A DNA stretch of 39,303 nt. Source: Planctomycetaceae bacterium. Its GTDB lineage: Bacteria; Planctomycetota; Planctomycetia; Pirellulales; Pirellulaceae. Position numbers and translations under genes: made by a program. Within the stretch, counting starts at the first letter, position 1, and every line of letters starts with the position of its first letter. The notes below the pieces were generated by a model. It made no database searches and had not been told where the DNA came from. It saw only the letters and a program-made list of their open reading frames with translations. Shown here one piece after another: positions 27,149 through 36,418 of this stretch. The stretch lies in contig PBSM01000225.1 of assembly GCA_002726245.1 (NCBI GenBank), positions 1-39,303 on the forward strand, read 5' to 3'.

Positions 27149-30100
27149 ATGTTCGACTCAGTTACTCACACCACGTTGCCACGACTGTTAAGGATCACGG
27201 CGGCCGTCTTGCTGCTATCACCAATCGCTGGTGCCGCCGAGCCCAGCAAGACCGAGTTCTTCGAGACTCGTATCCGCCCGGTGTTAGTGCGCCTTTGTTA
27301 CGAATGCCATTCGCATGCGACGAAGGAGCCGAAAGGTGAACTGCTGCTAGATAGTCGCGACGGGATTCGGAAAGGTGGCGAGACCGGGCCGTCGGTTGTG
27401 CCGAGCAAAGTGGCCGAGAGTTTGCTGATCGAAGCGATTCGGCATGACTCGTTGAAGATGCCTCCGAAGGAGAAGCTGCCGGATGTGGTGATCGCTGACT
27501 TTGTGAAGTGGATTGAGATGGGAGCGCCTGACCCGCGCGATACGCCTCCGGATCCGAACTCATCGGCGCAAGAATTGTGGGAAGCGCAGTATCAGGAGCG
27601 GCTCGGTTGGTGGAGTCTGCAGCCAGTTGTTGCGCCGGAGATCCCGAGCGTTCGAGATGCGGATTGGTCGGATGAGCCGATCGATCAATTCATTCTCGCG
27701 AAGTTGGAAGAGCATGAGTTGCAGCCGGCTGCGCACGCTAGCAAACGAGCGCTGATCCGTCGTCTCACATTCGCCCTGACCGGTTTGCCGCCGAAACCGC
27801 ACGAGGTGAAAGCGTTCGTCGAAGATGAATCGCCATCGGCATACGAGACGCTCGTCGATCACTTGCTCAAGTCACCGCACTTCGGCGAACGCTGGGCGCG
27901 TCATTGGATGGATGCGGTTCGCTATACCGACACTTACGGCTATGAATGGGACATGCCGGCGAAGGGGGCGTGGCGCTATCGCGACTATCTGACCCGGGCG
28001 TTCAACAACGATGTCCCGTTCGATCAGCTCGTGCGAGAACAAATCGCTGGCGACCTGCTGGAGAAACCTCGCGTTAACACAACCGATCAAATCAACGAGT
28101 CGCTCATCGGCCCGATGTTCTACCAGATGGGCGAAAACCGGCACGGAGACAGCTCCGAGTTCAACGGCATTCATCAGGAGATGCTGGACAACAAGATCGA
28201 TGCCTTTTCGAAGGCGTTTCAAGCCATGACGATCACGTGCGCACGTTGCCACAACCATAAGCTAGATGCGGTCGCACAGCGCGAGTACTACGCCCTCGCT
28301 GGCATATTCATGAGTTCACGTTGGGTGACGAACACTGTTGACTTACCGCCACGGAATGCGAAAATGATCGCTGAGCTGAAAGCGATCAAGGCGAAGCTGC
28401 GTCCTGTCCTAGCCGCCGCATGGGTCAGAGATGTTCAACGGCTTTCGGGCGATTTGGTGGCGGCGGGCCGAGGGGGTCGGGAGTCTTTTTCGCCGATGTT
28501 GGCCGCCGCTTTGGGAATCGCATCTGAAGGCGAAAAAGACTCCCGGCCCCTTCCTCTTGAACACCCGCTCCATGCTTGGACACAACTGGCTGCCGCAGCC
28601 AAATCCGACCAACCCATCGCTGATGCTTGGACGGAGCAACAACGGCAATACACAGCGGAGAAACAAAAGCGAGCGGCGGAGAACAAGACCCACTTCAAGT
28701 TCGAGATCGACTTCCGTGATGGCATTCCGGAAGGTTGGTCGGTCGATGGCGTTGGCTTGAACGAGATCGTTCAAAGCGGTGACTTCGTCGTCGCGTTGTC
28801 AGGAGACGAAGCCATCACTCGTATCTTGCCGGGCGGCTTGTTCACAAACGTGCTCTCACCCAGGCTTAATGGTGTTGTAAGGACGCCCTACCTGGACTCG
28901 TTCGTGAATGGCCATATCAGCTTCGAGTGTAGCGGCGGCGATTTCGCGGCGCGGCGGACTGTTTTCAGCAACGCCTTCCTGACGGAGAAGCAGGTTTATC
29001 TGAAGCAGGCCGACCCGAAATGGGAACTGATGTCAACGATCACAGGCAAGCAAGCGGGACGCGTCTACATCGAGTTCGCCACCAAGACCAGCAACCCGAA
29101 CTTTCCGCCTCGCGTCGGACTCGGCGGCGCAACGACTGCCAAACAGGAAACAGATCCTCGCAGTTGGTTTGGCATCACGAGAGTCGCACTTCATCAAGCT
29201 CCTTTCACTCCGAAGGACGAACTGACACGTTTTCAATCGCTATTCGATGGCGATGTGCCGCAAACGGTCGATGAAGCGGCGAAGCGATACGCCGCCTGGT
29301 TTGAAGCCGCGGTGCAAGCTTGGGCCGAGGATCAAGCGACGGCTGAGCAGGTGACGTTGCTCAACTGGTTGCTCGCGAACGGTCTGCTTGCCAACGGTTC
29401 GAAAGATACAGACTCCAGCATCGCGAAGTTCGTAGCTCGCTATCGAGAAACGGAACAAAAGCTTGCCACCCCGTGTACCGTCAATGGAATGGCAGACATC
29501 GACCCGGGCTACAATTATCGATTGAACATCCGCGGCAATTACGACGACCTCGGCGATGCGATCCCGCGCGGGTACGTGCAAGCATTGGCCGGCGCGGCAG
29601 CCGGCTTTGCGTCGCCAACGAGCGGCCGTCGCGAGTTAGCAGAGATCGTCGCGGACCCACAGAATCCGCTCACCGCTCGTGTGTTCGTGAATCGTGTTTG
29701 GCATTGGCTTTACGGCACCGGTATCGTTTCCACGCCCAGCGAATTTGGCCACTTGGGCGATCCGCCGTCGCATTCGGAGTTGCTCGATCATTTGGCGGCG
29801 AAGTTCATGCACGAAGGTTGGTCGATCAAAAAGTTGATTCGGTCAATCGTGTTGTCGCAGACCTGGCGGCAAGCGGGATCGCCCAACGATGCCGCTCTAC
29901 AAATCGATCCTCGCAATCGCCTGTTGCATCATTATCCGTTGCGTCGGCTGGAAGCGGAGGCGATTCGCGACGCGATACTTGCGGTGTCGGGACGCCTTGA
30001 TCCGCAACTGTTCGGCCGGCCCATCAATCCTGCTCGTTCCAACGAAGACCCTCAGAAGCGCCTGTTCTCCGGGCCACTCGATGGTAATGGCCGGCGTTCG

Positions 30101-30499
30101 ATCTACACCAAGATAACGATCATGGAGCCACCCAAGTTCCTATCGCTCTTCAATCAACCCGAGCCCAAAATTCCAACCGGCAAACGCGATGTCACAAACA
30201 CGCCCTCGCAATCGTTGGCGTTGCTGAACGATCCGTTTGTCAAAGGTCAGGCGGAGCACTGGGCCAAACGCCTCGTCGCGAAGCCGCACGAATCAATTGA
30301 AGCGAGACTAAGCGACATGTTCCACGCGGCATATGGCCGGGAGCTAACAGCCGACGAGTCGGAGCGATGGCTGCGAGCGGTGAGCGATCTCGCGTCGCTC
30401 CATCAAGTGACAGATGGGGAAGTGCTCTCTCATGTGGCGTTGTGGCAAGACATTGCCCACGCGATCTTCAACACAAAAGAGTTTGTTTACGTTCACTAG
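27149..30499 (+). CDS. Cytochrome c / DUF1549 / DUF1553 protein with a repeat inside its frame
   Basis: This is a 1116-residue secreted protein. A signal peptide (about 1-30) precedes a planctomycete cytochrome domain with C50-YE-C53-H54. DUF1549 (about 175-390) holds C364-AR-C367-HNH370. Residues 444-466 are encoded by a dispersed palindromic repeat (RESFSP...EKDSRP). A LamG-like beta domain follows (about 515-700), then DUF1553 (about 827-1116; TARVFVNRVWHWLYGTGIV, GKRDVTNTPSQSLALLNDPF). The reaction is unknown; such proteins usually pair with DUF1501. ATG at 27149 is preferred because the signal peptide starts there. ATG at 27101 is possible, and the only strong GGAGGG lies at about 27114-27119, too far from 27149 for normal spacing and downstream of 27101. 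The start is therefore uncertain. Confidence 0.87.
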   Translation: MFDSVTHTTLPRLLRITAAVLLLSPIAGAAEPSKTEFFETRIRPVLVRLCYECHSHATKEPKGELLLDSRDGIRKGGETGPSVVPSKVAESLLIEAIRHDSLKMPPKEKLPDVVIADFVKWIEMGAPDPRDTPPDPNSSAQELWEAQYQERLGWWSLQPVVAPEIPSVRDADWSDEPIDQFILAKLEEHELQPAAHASKRALIRRLTFALTGLPPKPHEVKAFVEDESPSAYETLVDHLLKSPHFGERWARHWMDAVRYTDTYGYEWDMPAKGAWRYRDYLTRAFNNDVPFDQLVREQIAGDLLEKPRVNTTDQINESLIGPMFYQMGENRHGDSSEFNGIHQEMLDNKIDAFSKAFQAMTITCARCHNHKLDAVAQREYYALAGIFMSSRWVTNTVDLPPRNAKMIAELKAIKAKLRPVLAAAWVRDVQRLSGDLVAAGRGGRESFSPMLAAALGIASEGEKDSRPLPLEHPLHAWTQLAAAAKSDQPIADAWTEQQRQYTAEKQKRAAENKTHFKFEIDFRDGIPEGWSVDGVGLNEIVQSGDFVVALSGDEAITRILPGGLFTNVLSPRLNGVVRTPYLDSFVNGHISFECSGGDFAARRTVFSNAFLTEKQVYLKQADPKWELMSTITGKQAGRVYIEFATKTSNPNFPPRVGLGGATTAKQETDPRSWFGITRVALHQAPFTPKDELTRFQSLFDGDVPQTVDEAAKRYAAWFEAAVQAWAEDQATAEQVTLLNWLLANGLLANGSKDTDSSIAKFVARYRETEQKLATPCTVNGMADIDPGYNYRLNIRGNYDDLGDAIPRGYVQALAGAAAGFASPTSGRRELAEIVADPQNPLTARVFVNRVWHWLYGTGIVSTPSEFGHLGDPPSHSELLDHLAAKFMHEGWSIKKLIRSIVLSQTWRQAGSPNDAALQIDPRNRLLHHYPLRRLEAEAIRDAILAVSGRLDPQLFGRPINPARSNEDPQKRLFSGPLDGNGRRSIYTKITIMEPPKFLSLFNQPEPKIPTGKRDVTNTPSQSLALLNDPFVKGQAEHWAKRLVAKPHESIEARLSDMFHAAYGRELTADESERWLRAVSDLASLHQVTDGEVLSHVALWQDIAHAIFNTKEFVYVH
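28478..28545. repeat. Dispersed palindrome family, copy 3, inside a coding region
   Basis: CGGGAGTCTTTTTCGCC (28478-28494) pairs perfectly over 17 bp with 28529-28545 around a 34-base loop. It shares the TCTTTTTCG core with the copies at 7547 and 11728. It is translated in frame as GRESFSP...GEKDSRP in the variable linker between DUF1549 and the LamG-like domain. Confidence 0.85.
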
Positions 30500-30511
30500 C
30501 GTTCGTTGCAG

Positions 30512-30556
30512 TACCAGCTTTAGCCGGCAGCTTCCGCCTGAAGGCGGGACTCCAAC
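30512..30556. repeat. Short palindromic intergenic repeat (CCGCCT...AGGCGG)
   Basis: The stretch around AGCTTCCGCCTGAAGGCGGG lies between two same-strand genes. CCGCCT at 30534 mirrors AGGCGG at 30542. I recognise the phrase as a repeat type in related genomes, but only one copy is in this window. Confidence 0.35.
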
Positions 30557-30575
30557 GAGAATTAGGCCGGTCATC

Positions 30576-31930
30576 ATGCCGTTAAACTTCTTGGTCCTTG
30601 TCGCTACGTTAGCGGTCGCCACTTCCGCAGTCGCGCAGCAGAAAGTCGATCCGCCATTCCCGCCACAACTTCCCGACGGCAAGCAGATCGTCACCGATCG
30701 CTCGGACGAGTTTCTTACAGCACGGGACACCTTGAAAGACGATGTCCTGATCGCCAAGACGCGCCTACGATCGACTTCTTGTACTACCCCGAACAGAACT
30801 ATCCGGGCAAGCCGTGGTCGAATTGGGGCGACTCGCTCGCGATGAACGGCAAGTACTATTCCGCGATCGGCGATCATCTGGCCATCTCTGACAAAGGCAA
30901 CGGTACGCATGGCACCGGGACCGGCTTCGTCCTCGAATACGATCCTGAAACGCGATCGCTGCGGCAACTCGCTGACTTGGCGAAGGTGTTGCAGATGCCG
31001 GCTGGTCACTACACGCCGGGCAAAGTACACAGCCGAATCGATATGGGCAGCGACGGCTGGCTGTATTACGCGACACATCGTGGTTCGCCGCGAGCGACGA
31101 CCGACGAGTTTCACTATCAAGGCGATTGGATTTTCCGCACGCATCCCGTTTCGGGAAAAACTGAAGTGGTCGCGCACGGTCCGGTTCCGAAGCATGCCGT
31201 TCCAACGAGTGTGCTCGATCCGGATCGGATGATCTTCTACGGCGGGACGGCCGCCGCGATCGATCGAGAAGACGAAGGGGTCCGCTTCTTCGCCTACGAC
31301 ATCAAGAACAAGAAGCTGATGTACTCAGGTCCGGATGGCCCGGCGAGATACATGATCTTTGCACGCTCGACGGGACGTGTGTATTACGTTCCTGGTAAGG
31401 ACGTTGGACCGCTGATGCGTTTCGATCCGGCGAGCGGCAAAGCGCCGACGGCGGTCGAAGACAGTGAAATTGGTGTGCGAGCTGCGACGGAAGAGACGCG
31501 ACAGGGTTTTGTCTACACCGTGGCGCTTGGACAGCGTTCCGCGGACGCAGGCGTTTACTCCTTCAACACGAAGACGGAGGAGATACGCAAGATCGGCACG
31601 GCCGCTGTCGGTTCGCAAGCGTACGTCGCGTCGATGGATGTCGATCAGACGGGCCAGTACCTTTACTATGTCCCAGGGGCACATGGCGGCAGTTATCGTG
31701 ATGGCACTCCCGTTGTGCAGCTCGATGTCACGACTGGTCGCAAGAAAGTGATCGCGTTTCTGGAGCCGTTCTATACCAACAAATATGGGCTTACGTTGAA
31801 GGGGACTTACGCAACCTCCATCGCTCCGGCAGGCGACAGACTTTACGTCACCTGGAACGTCAGTCGTGGCACGCGAACTTGGGATTGCTGCGGCCTGACG
31901 GTGATTCACATTCCGGAATCAGAGCGATGA
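30576..31930 (+). pseudogene. Secreted beta-propeller protein interrupted by one frameshift
   Basis: ATG at 30576 starts a signal peptide (MPLNFLVLVATLAVATSAVA) and KVDPPFPPQLPDGKQIVTDR, DDVLIAK. Near 30762 the frame must shift by one base to continue as PTIDFLYYPEQNYPGKPWSN and then run uninterrupted to the stop at 31930. About 450 residues result after correction. The body has propeller-like repeats (GFVLEYDPETRSLRQLADL, DWIFRTHPVSGKTEVVAHG, RFFAYDIKNKKLMYSGPDG, VYSFNTKTEEIRKIGT, VVQLDVTTGRKKVIAF). No enzyme family is recognised. It lies 76 bp after the DUF1549/DUF1553 gene on the same strand, so co-transcription is likely. A missing G in GAC(G)GCGCC would explain the shift. Confidence 0.8.
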
Positions 31931-31960
31931 AGCTTTGTCGATTACGCTCGTCTTCTGCCT

Positions 31961-32090
31961 CCACTGACCCTGCGTCGGTGGAGCGACGATTGAGTGGCTA
32001 CTGCGAAGCGAGCCAAGAAGTGCTCCCCACCGACCCGATGTCGGTGGAAGCAATGACCAGTCACGAGGTCCATCGACGCAGGGTCGGTGG
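31961..32090. repeat. Inverted repeat with CCACYGACCCTGCGTCG ends and an inner hairpin
   Basis: Arms 31961-31977 and 32074-32090 match at 16 of 17 positions. Inside, CCACCGAC (32027-32034) and GTCGGTGG (32040-32047) form a perfect hairpin of the same motif. The element fills the gap between the propeller gene and the beta-helix gene and ends 15 bp before the latter's ATG. Confidence 0.75.
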
Positions 32091-32105
32091 TGATCTTGAG
32101 ATGCC

Positions 32106-34145
32106 ATGAAAACCAACCGTGTCACCCTGGTCTTGATGTTCGGTCATGCGGCAGGCGTAATGTTCGCTGCCGAGTATCGTTCCCATCCGTCAATGCGGCC
32201 GTTGCCGGAAGCCTCGCAGCGACAGATGGCCGAAAGCATCGCTCGATTCGTCGATCCAAAACAAGGAAGTGATGCGGCAGATGGCAGCAAGGCAACGCCG
32301 TGGAAGACGTTGAAGCATTCATTGCGGCAACTCAATCCGGGAGAGACGCTTTACCTTCGTGGCGGCATTTACTACGAGAAGACGTTCCTCACACAATCCG
32401 GCACGTCGGAGAAGCCGATCACGATTCGTTCGTATCCAGGCGAGATGGCGATTATCGACGGCGGCTTGCGCGAGTTCGTGGAGGAGCAGGAGACAAGTTG
32501 GAAGCCGCGGCCTGCGTCAGAAGGAGGAGCCGATGACGAGTTCGTCTCGACGCAAACCTACTTCGATATCGACGCTCGCCGCGTTCCACAGCAGTTCCTG
32601 CCTGCGGCGTGGGAGCCGATGTGGGGCATCGAAGAGGAACGCCCGTTGGTCGTTGGCCACTTCGCCGACTCGATGGTGCCGCTGCACGGATATCGCTTGG
32701 CGGTTGATCTTCGTTCGAAGAACGAGTACTGGATCGGCAACAAGCATGCGATGCGAGACACCGGCATCTATTGCGGCCCGGGTTTGTGGTTCAATCGCAA
32801 GACGGGACGCATTCACATCCGTTTGGCTCACCATCAGCTCAAAGGCTTGGGCGAGAGAGCCTATCGAGGCGAGACCGATCCGCGAAAGCTGCCGCTCGTT
32901 GTTGCGGCTGGATTTGGAGAGGAGGTCTTGCGGATTACCGGCGTTCAGCATGTCCGCATCCAAGACATCGTGTTTCGCGGAGCAACCGGCAGTCCGATGA
33001 TCCACGTTTATGGATCGGACAACATCGAGCTCGATCACGTCACCATCTTCGGCGGGTTTCCGGCTCTGTTGGTGAATGCGTCGAAGAATATCCGCGTTAC
33101 GCACACCGCTTTCCGCGGGCTGGCGGCTCCGTGGACTTCGCGGGCTCACATGAAGTACCGCGGCATTCCGAGCTATCAAATCGTCCTGAAAGACAATCAG
33201 CCGCGAAACGAGAACATCGAGTTCGCATATTGTGAATTTACGGATGATCATGACTTTGCCTTCTTGCGGTTCGCGACGAACCTGCAGTTTCATCACAACT
33301 TCGTTGATAACTTCAACGACGATGGGCTGGAGTGTGGCCCGAAGCTCCGCGATCACACTCTGTTCATCTATCAAAACCGCATTGGCCGCTGTCTGATCCC
33401 GCTGACGCAGCATGAGATCGCCAAGGATGAGGCGCCGTTGGACCACGACGCTAACTCGGGCGTCTTCATTTATCGGAACGTCTTCGACATGCGAGGCGGG
33501 ACCTACAAAGGGCCTCCCGCCGAACCCGACCCGAGCGGGGCGTTCCTCGGTGGCGAGGGACACTTGGTTGGCGATCATGGCAGCCCGATCTGGCCGGTGA
33601 TGCACGTTTATCACAACACCCTGCTTCGCGAGGCGCCCGTTTTTCGTGACTACTATTTGTTTGGTTTCGGAGCGCAGGGGCTGCGCCACACGCAGCGCGA
33701 CGTGTTCAACAACATCTTCGTCCAGGCGGATCGTGTGCCCGGTGTGGGCTTCGTCGGGATGAAGGAAGCTGCCCGGATCCGCGAGGGCGGCAACTTGATC
33801 TGGGGCATCGCCCAGGGACCGGCCGCGGACGATCCTTTCGCCAAGTTCCGTTCGTCGGCGCTATTCGAAGGCAGCCGCAAACAGTACGAACCCGGTTGGA
33901 CCACGCAAGATCGGTTCGCTGATCCGCGGTTTGTCCAACTAATGTCGGACTGGACAAGAGCGTCGGATTTGCGACTGCGGTCTGACAGCCCAGCGATCGA
34001 CGCTGGGATTCTATTGTCCGATACGTGGCCTGATCCTCTGCGAGACACGGACGCTCGGCAACCGGATCTCGGCGCGTTGCCAGCCAGTGTCGAGGCGTGG
34101 GGCATCGGCATCGATGGAAGACTGTCTCTCTTCGGCCAGCCGTAG
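32106..34145 (+). CDS. Secreted right-handed beta-helix protein
   Basis: This 679-residue protein has a signal peptide (about 1-22, ending VMFAAE). FVDPKQGSDAADGSKATPWK followed by TLKHSLRQLNPGETLYLRGG is the opening typical of DUF1565/pectate-lyase-like beta-helix proteins. The central part has regular coils of the form (N/H)I-x-x-x-x-x-F-x-x (LRITGVQHVRIQDIVFRGAT, NIELDHVTIFGG, NIRVTHTAFRGL, NIEFAYCEFTDDHDFAFLRF, NLQFHHNFVDNFNDDGLECG), and the tail ends SPAIDAG...DTDARQPDLGALP. The fold is usual for polysaccharide lyases and hydrolases, but I cannot assign a catalytic residue or substrate. The ribosome binding site is weak. Confidence 0.83.
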   Translation: MKTNRVTLVLMFGHAAGVMFAAEYRSHPSMRPLPEASQRQMAESIARFVDPKQGSDAADGSKATPWKTLKHSLRQLNPGETLYLRGGIYYEKTFLTQSGTSEKPITIRSYPGEMAIIDGGLREFVEEQETSWKPRPASEGGADDEFVSTQTYFDIDARRVPQQFLPAAWEPMWGIEEERPLVVGHFADSMVPLHGYRLAVDLRSKNEYWIGNKHAMRDTGIYCGPGLWFNRKTGRIHIRLAHHQLKGLGERAYRGETDPRKLPLVVAAGFGEEVLRITGVQHVRIQDIVFRGATGSPMIHVYGSDNIELDHVTIFGGFPALLVNASKNIRVTHTAFRGLAAPWTSRAHMKYRGIPSYQIVLKDNQPRNENIEFAYCEFTDDHDFAFLRFATNLQFHHNFVDNFNDDGLECGPKLRDHTLFIYQNRIGRCLIPLTQHEIAKDEAPLDHDANSGVFIYRNVFDMRGGTYKGPPAEPDPSGAFLGGEGHLVGDHGSPIWPVMHVYHNTLLREAPVFRDYYLFGFGAQGLRHTQRDVFNNIFVQADRVPGVGFVGMKEAARIREGGNLIWGIAQGPAADDPFAKFRSSALFEGSRKQYEPGWTTQDRFADPRFVQLMSDWTRASDLRLRSDSPAIDAGILLSDTWPDPLRDTDARQPDLGALPASVEAWGIGIDGRLSLFGQP

Positions 34146-34243
34146 AACGGACACTCCTGACCGTTTTGTTTCCCTCGGACGACCAAGCGTAACCGTCCTA
34201 CCCGACATTGATCGGTGGACGAACGATACACGGCAAATGGGCG

Positions 34244-34666
34244 TCAGTCTTCAAGTAACTGCAGTTGCTGTATCTCAAGTTCGATTCGGTAGTATCGCAC
34301 CTGTTCACGGTCGGCCCTATTGAGAACGCCAGCTTTGAGTTGTTCATCAACTCGGCGCTCAATGTCCTTGGCAACGCTCAAATGCGTCAGACACGCGTGA
34401 TCGAATGAGCCAGATCCGATTCACTCAGCGGCGCGCGGTGGCAAGCAGTTCCGTCAGGGTGCACTTACCTCCTCGCCACAAGGCCGATCGCGCTTGGAAC
34501 TCCAGCAGTGCAGCGTTGTACTTTGCTTGTTTGAGGCGCAACATTCCAGCACCGTCCACGGCGACCGGCTTGCGGGCAAGCACTCCAGCAAGGCCGGCTC
34601 TTTTGCCTGTGCGACATGCCCGAGGCTTAGCGAAACAACTACCACCAGCAGCGTGCAGCGATTCAT
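34244..34666 (-). pseudogene. Small secreted TolC-like helical protein, broken by frameshifts
   Basis: ATG at 34666 follows a strong GGAGGGAG and starts a signal peptide (MNRCTLLVVVVSLSLGHVAQ, AKEPALLE). The frame then shifts to LRLKQAKYNAALLEFQARSA, LWRGGKCTLTELLATARR with a stop at 34425. A third frame resumes as HLSVAKDIERRVDEQLKAGV, LNRADREQVRYYRIELEIQQ and ends at 34244. The pieces have the heptad pattern and the phrase LKAGVLNRAD-x-x-x-x-RYYRIELEI seen in small planctomycete proteins resembling one TolC hairpin. Parts of the middle appear to be lost. The identification comes from the combined pieces and is moderately certain. Confidence 0.55.
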
Positions 34667-34848
34667 GTTGATCTCCCTCCAAATCGTGTTGACCACTCCA
34701 CACCAACGTATTGTCTTTCGGGACGATCTGCCACAACTTTCTCCGACCGTCGAATTCTTGCCCACAAGATTGGGCATTCCCGCAAAGCTGTTTCCTTGTC
34801 AGTTGTGTTGTTGGTCTATTAGACTGGTAGCTTACGTCAATCGACATC

Positions 34849-34893
34849 GTAGGTCGGAGTTGCGTCATTAGACGGAGTACAACTCAGTCCTAC
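34849..34893. repeat. GTAGG...CCTAC palindrome, left copy
   Basis: GTAGGTCGGAGTTG is mirrored by CAACTCAGTCCTAC around CGTCATTAGACGGAGTA. It lies 18 bp before the DUF1501 start, and its reverse complement resembles the repeat just after that gene. Confidence 0.7.
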
Positions 34894-34911
34894 CGAGCTG
34901 AGAGCAGCGAG

Positions 34912-36339
34912 ATGAGAACGCAATCGAACACTTTGGGCTTCGTTCACCGAACGCGTCGCGAGTTCTTGCGTTCGACATCGACCGGTTTCGGCATGCTGGC
35001 ATTTGCGGGGCTGACGGCAGAGCGGAGTTATGCGGGCCTTGCGAGCCAGCCGCATTTCGCGCCGAAAGCAAAGCATGTCATCTTCTGTTTCATGGACGGT
35101 GGGCCGAGCCACGTTGATACGTTGGATTACAAGCCGATGCTCACCAAGCGTGAGGGCACGCGGATTGGCGACACTGCTGTTTCGAAGCTGTCGCAAAGCA
35201 ACGCGAGCCGAGTCTGGCTGGGAAGTCCCTGGAAGTTTCGCCAACGTGGGCAGAGCGGTTTGTGGGTGAGCGACTTGTTCCCGCATGCGGCCGAGTTGGC
35301 GGATGAGCTTTGTGTGGTGAGATCGCTCGTCGGTAAACAGCCGTTGCACGGCCAACAGGCTCTATTGCTGCACACAGGGCGCGAGACTGGTCGGGCACCG
35401 AGCTTGGGATCGTGGACGTCATACGGTTTGGGGACCGAGAACGATTCGCTACCCGGTTATGTACTGCTGAACAACGACTGGATTCCCAATGGCGGCTACG
35501 AAAACTTCGCCAGCTCGTTTCTTCCAGCAACGCACGCAGCAACCTTGCTTCGCGCGAAAGGAACGCCTGTCGATAACATCGTGCCCACTGACAAGCTGGC
35601 GATTCAACGTCGCAAACTAGATTTACTCCGCGACCAAGATCGGCAATTCGCGGCGGCCAGTGCCGACGAACAAGCGATCGAAGCGGCGATCGCCAACTAT
35701 GAGACAGCGTTTCGCATGCAAAGTGCGATTCCCGACATTGCCAACGTCAGCGACGAAACGGAAGCGACAAAGAAGTTGTACGGGTTCGAAACCGACAACG
35801 AACTGAAGGAGTATTACAGCCTGCAATGCCTTCGCGCTCGACGCCTTGTTGAAGCGGGAGTGCGATTCATCGAGATCACCTGCCCGCTAACTCACGCCAA
35901 CAACTCGCCGTGGGACCAGCACAGCAACATCAAGAAGTATCACGAAGGGAATGCGATGATCACGGATCAGGCTGTCGCGGCTTTGATCATCGACCTCAAA
36001 CAACGCGGGCTGCTTGAGGACACGATCGTCGTTTGGGCTGGCGAGATGGGACGCACACCGCACACTCCCGCGATCAGCCCGACGTGCGGCCGCGATCATC
36101 ATGTGAATGGCTATTCGATCTTCATGGCGGGTGGCGGCTTCCGCGGAGGCACTGCGTTTGGGAAGACCGACGAGTTCGGGAACTCAGTCGTCGAGAATCA
36201 ACTCACGATTCATGACATCCACGCCACGATCCTGCATCAACTCGGGCTCGATCATAAGCGGCTCACCTTTCGCTTCGGCGGTCGCGATGCGAGCTTGACC
36301 GACATTCACGGTCGTGTGGTCAACGAGATCTTGTCGTAA
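34912..36339 (+). CDS. DUF1501 protein, Tat-exported (second intact copy)
   Basis: This 475-residue protein has the Tat motif T14-R-R-E-F-L19 followed by a hydrophobic stretch (STGFGMLAFAGLTA). DUF1501 features are complete: [92 protein letters not shown] and GRDHHVNGYSIFMAGGG. It belongs to a different DUF1501 branch from the one at 24525 (FETDNELKEYYSLQ, TFRFGGRDASLTDIHG). The start at 34912 is preceded by AGCAGCGAG. The paired DUF1549/DUF1553 gene may be the one at 27149, although several genes lie between. Palindromes flank the gene on both sides. Confidence 0.9.
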   Translation: MRTQSNTLGFVHRTRREFLRSTSTGFGMLAFAGLTAERSYAGLASQPHFAPKAKHVIFCFMDGGPSHVDTLDYKPMLTKREGTRIGDTAVSKLSQSNASRVWLGSPWKFRQRGQSGLWVSDLFPHAAELADELCVVRSLVGKQPLHGQQALLLHTGRETGRAPSLGSWTSYGLGTENDSLPGYVLLNNDWIPNGGYENFASSFLPATHAATLLRAKGTPVDNIVPTDKLAIQRRKLDLLRDQDRQFAAASADEQAIEAAIANYETAFRMQSAIPDIANVSDETEATKKLYGFETDNELKEYYSLQCLRARRLVEAGVRFIEITCPLTHANNSPWDQHSNIKKYHEGNAMITDQAVAALIIDLKQRGLLEDTIVVWAGEMGRTPHTPAISPTCGRDHHVNGYSIFMAGGGFRGGTAFGKTDEFGNSVVENQLTIHDIHATILHQLGLDHKRLTFRFGGRDASLTDIHGRVVNEILS

Positions 36340-36341
36340 TT

Positions 36342-36406
36342 GTAGGTCTGAGTTGTACTCCGATCAGAAAGAAAGGCGGAGCACAACTATTGGCAATCCG
36401 TCCTAC
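36342..36406. repeat. GTAGG...CCTAC palindrome, right copy
   Basis: GTAGGTCTGAGTTGTACTCCG starting at 36342 matches the reverse complement of the left copy (34873-34893) at nearly every position. GGCGGAGCACAAC and CCGTCCTAC form the other arm. It ends 13 bp before the ATG of the next gene. Confidence 0.7.
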
Positions 36407-36418
36407 CCCAGCCAGCCC

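Noticed and set aside
34912..36339. Composite transposon carrying the DUF1501 gene
   Set aside because: The flanking palindromes lack a transposase and visible target duplications; they are listed only as repeats and as an open question.
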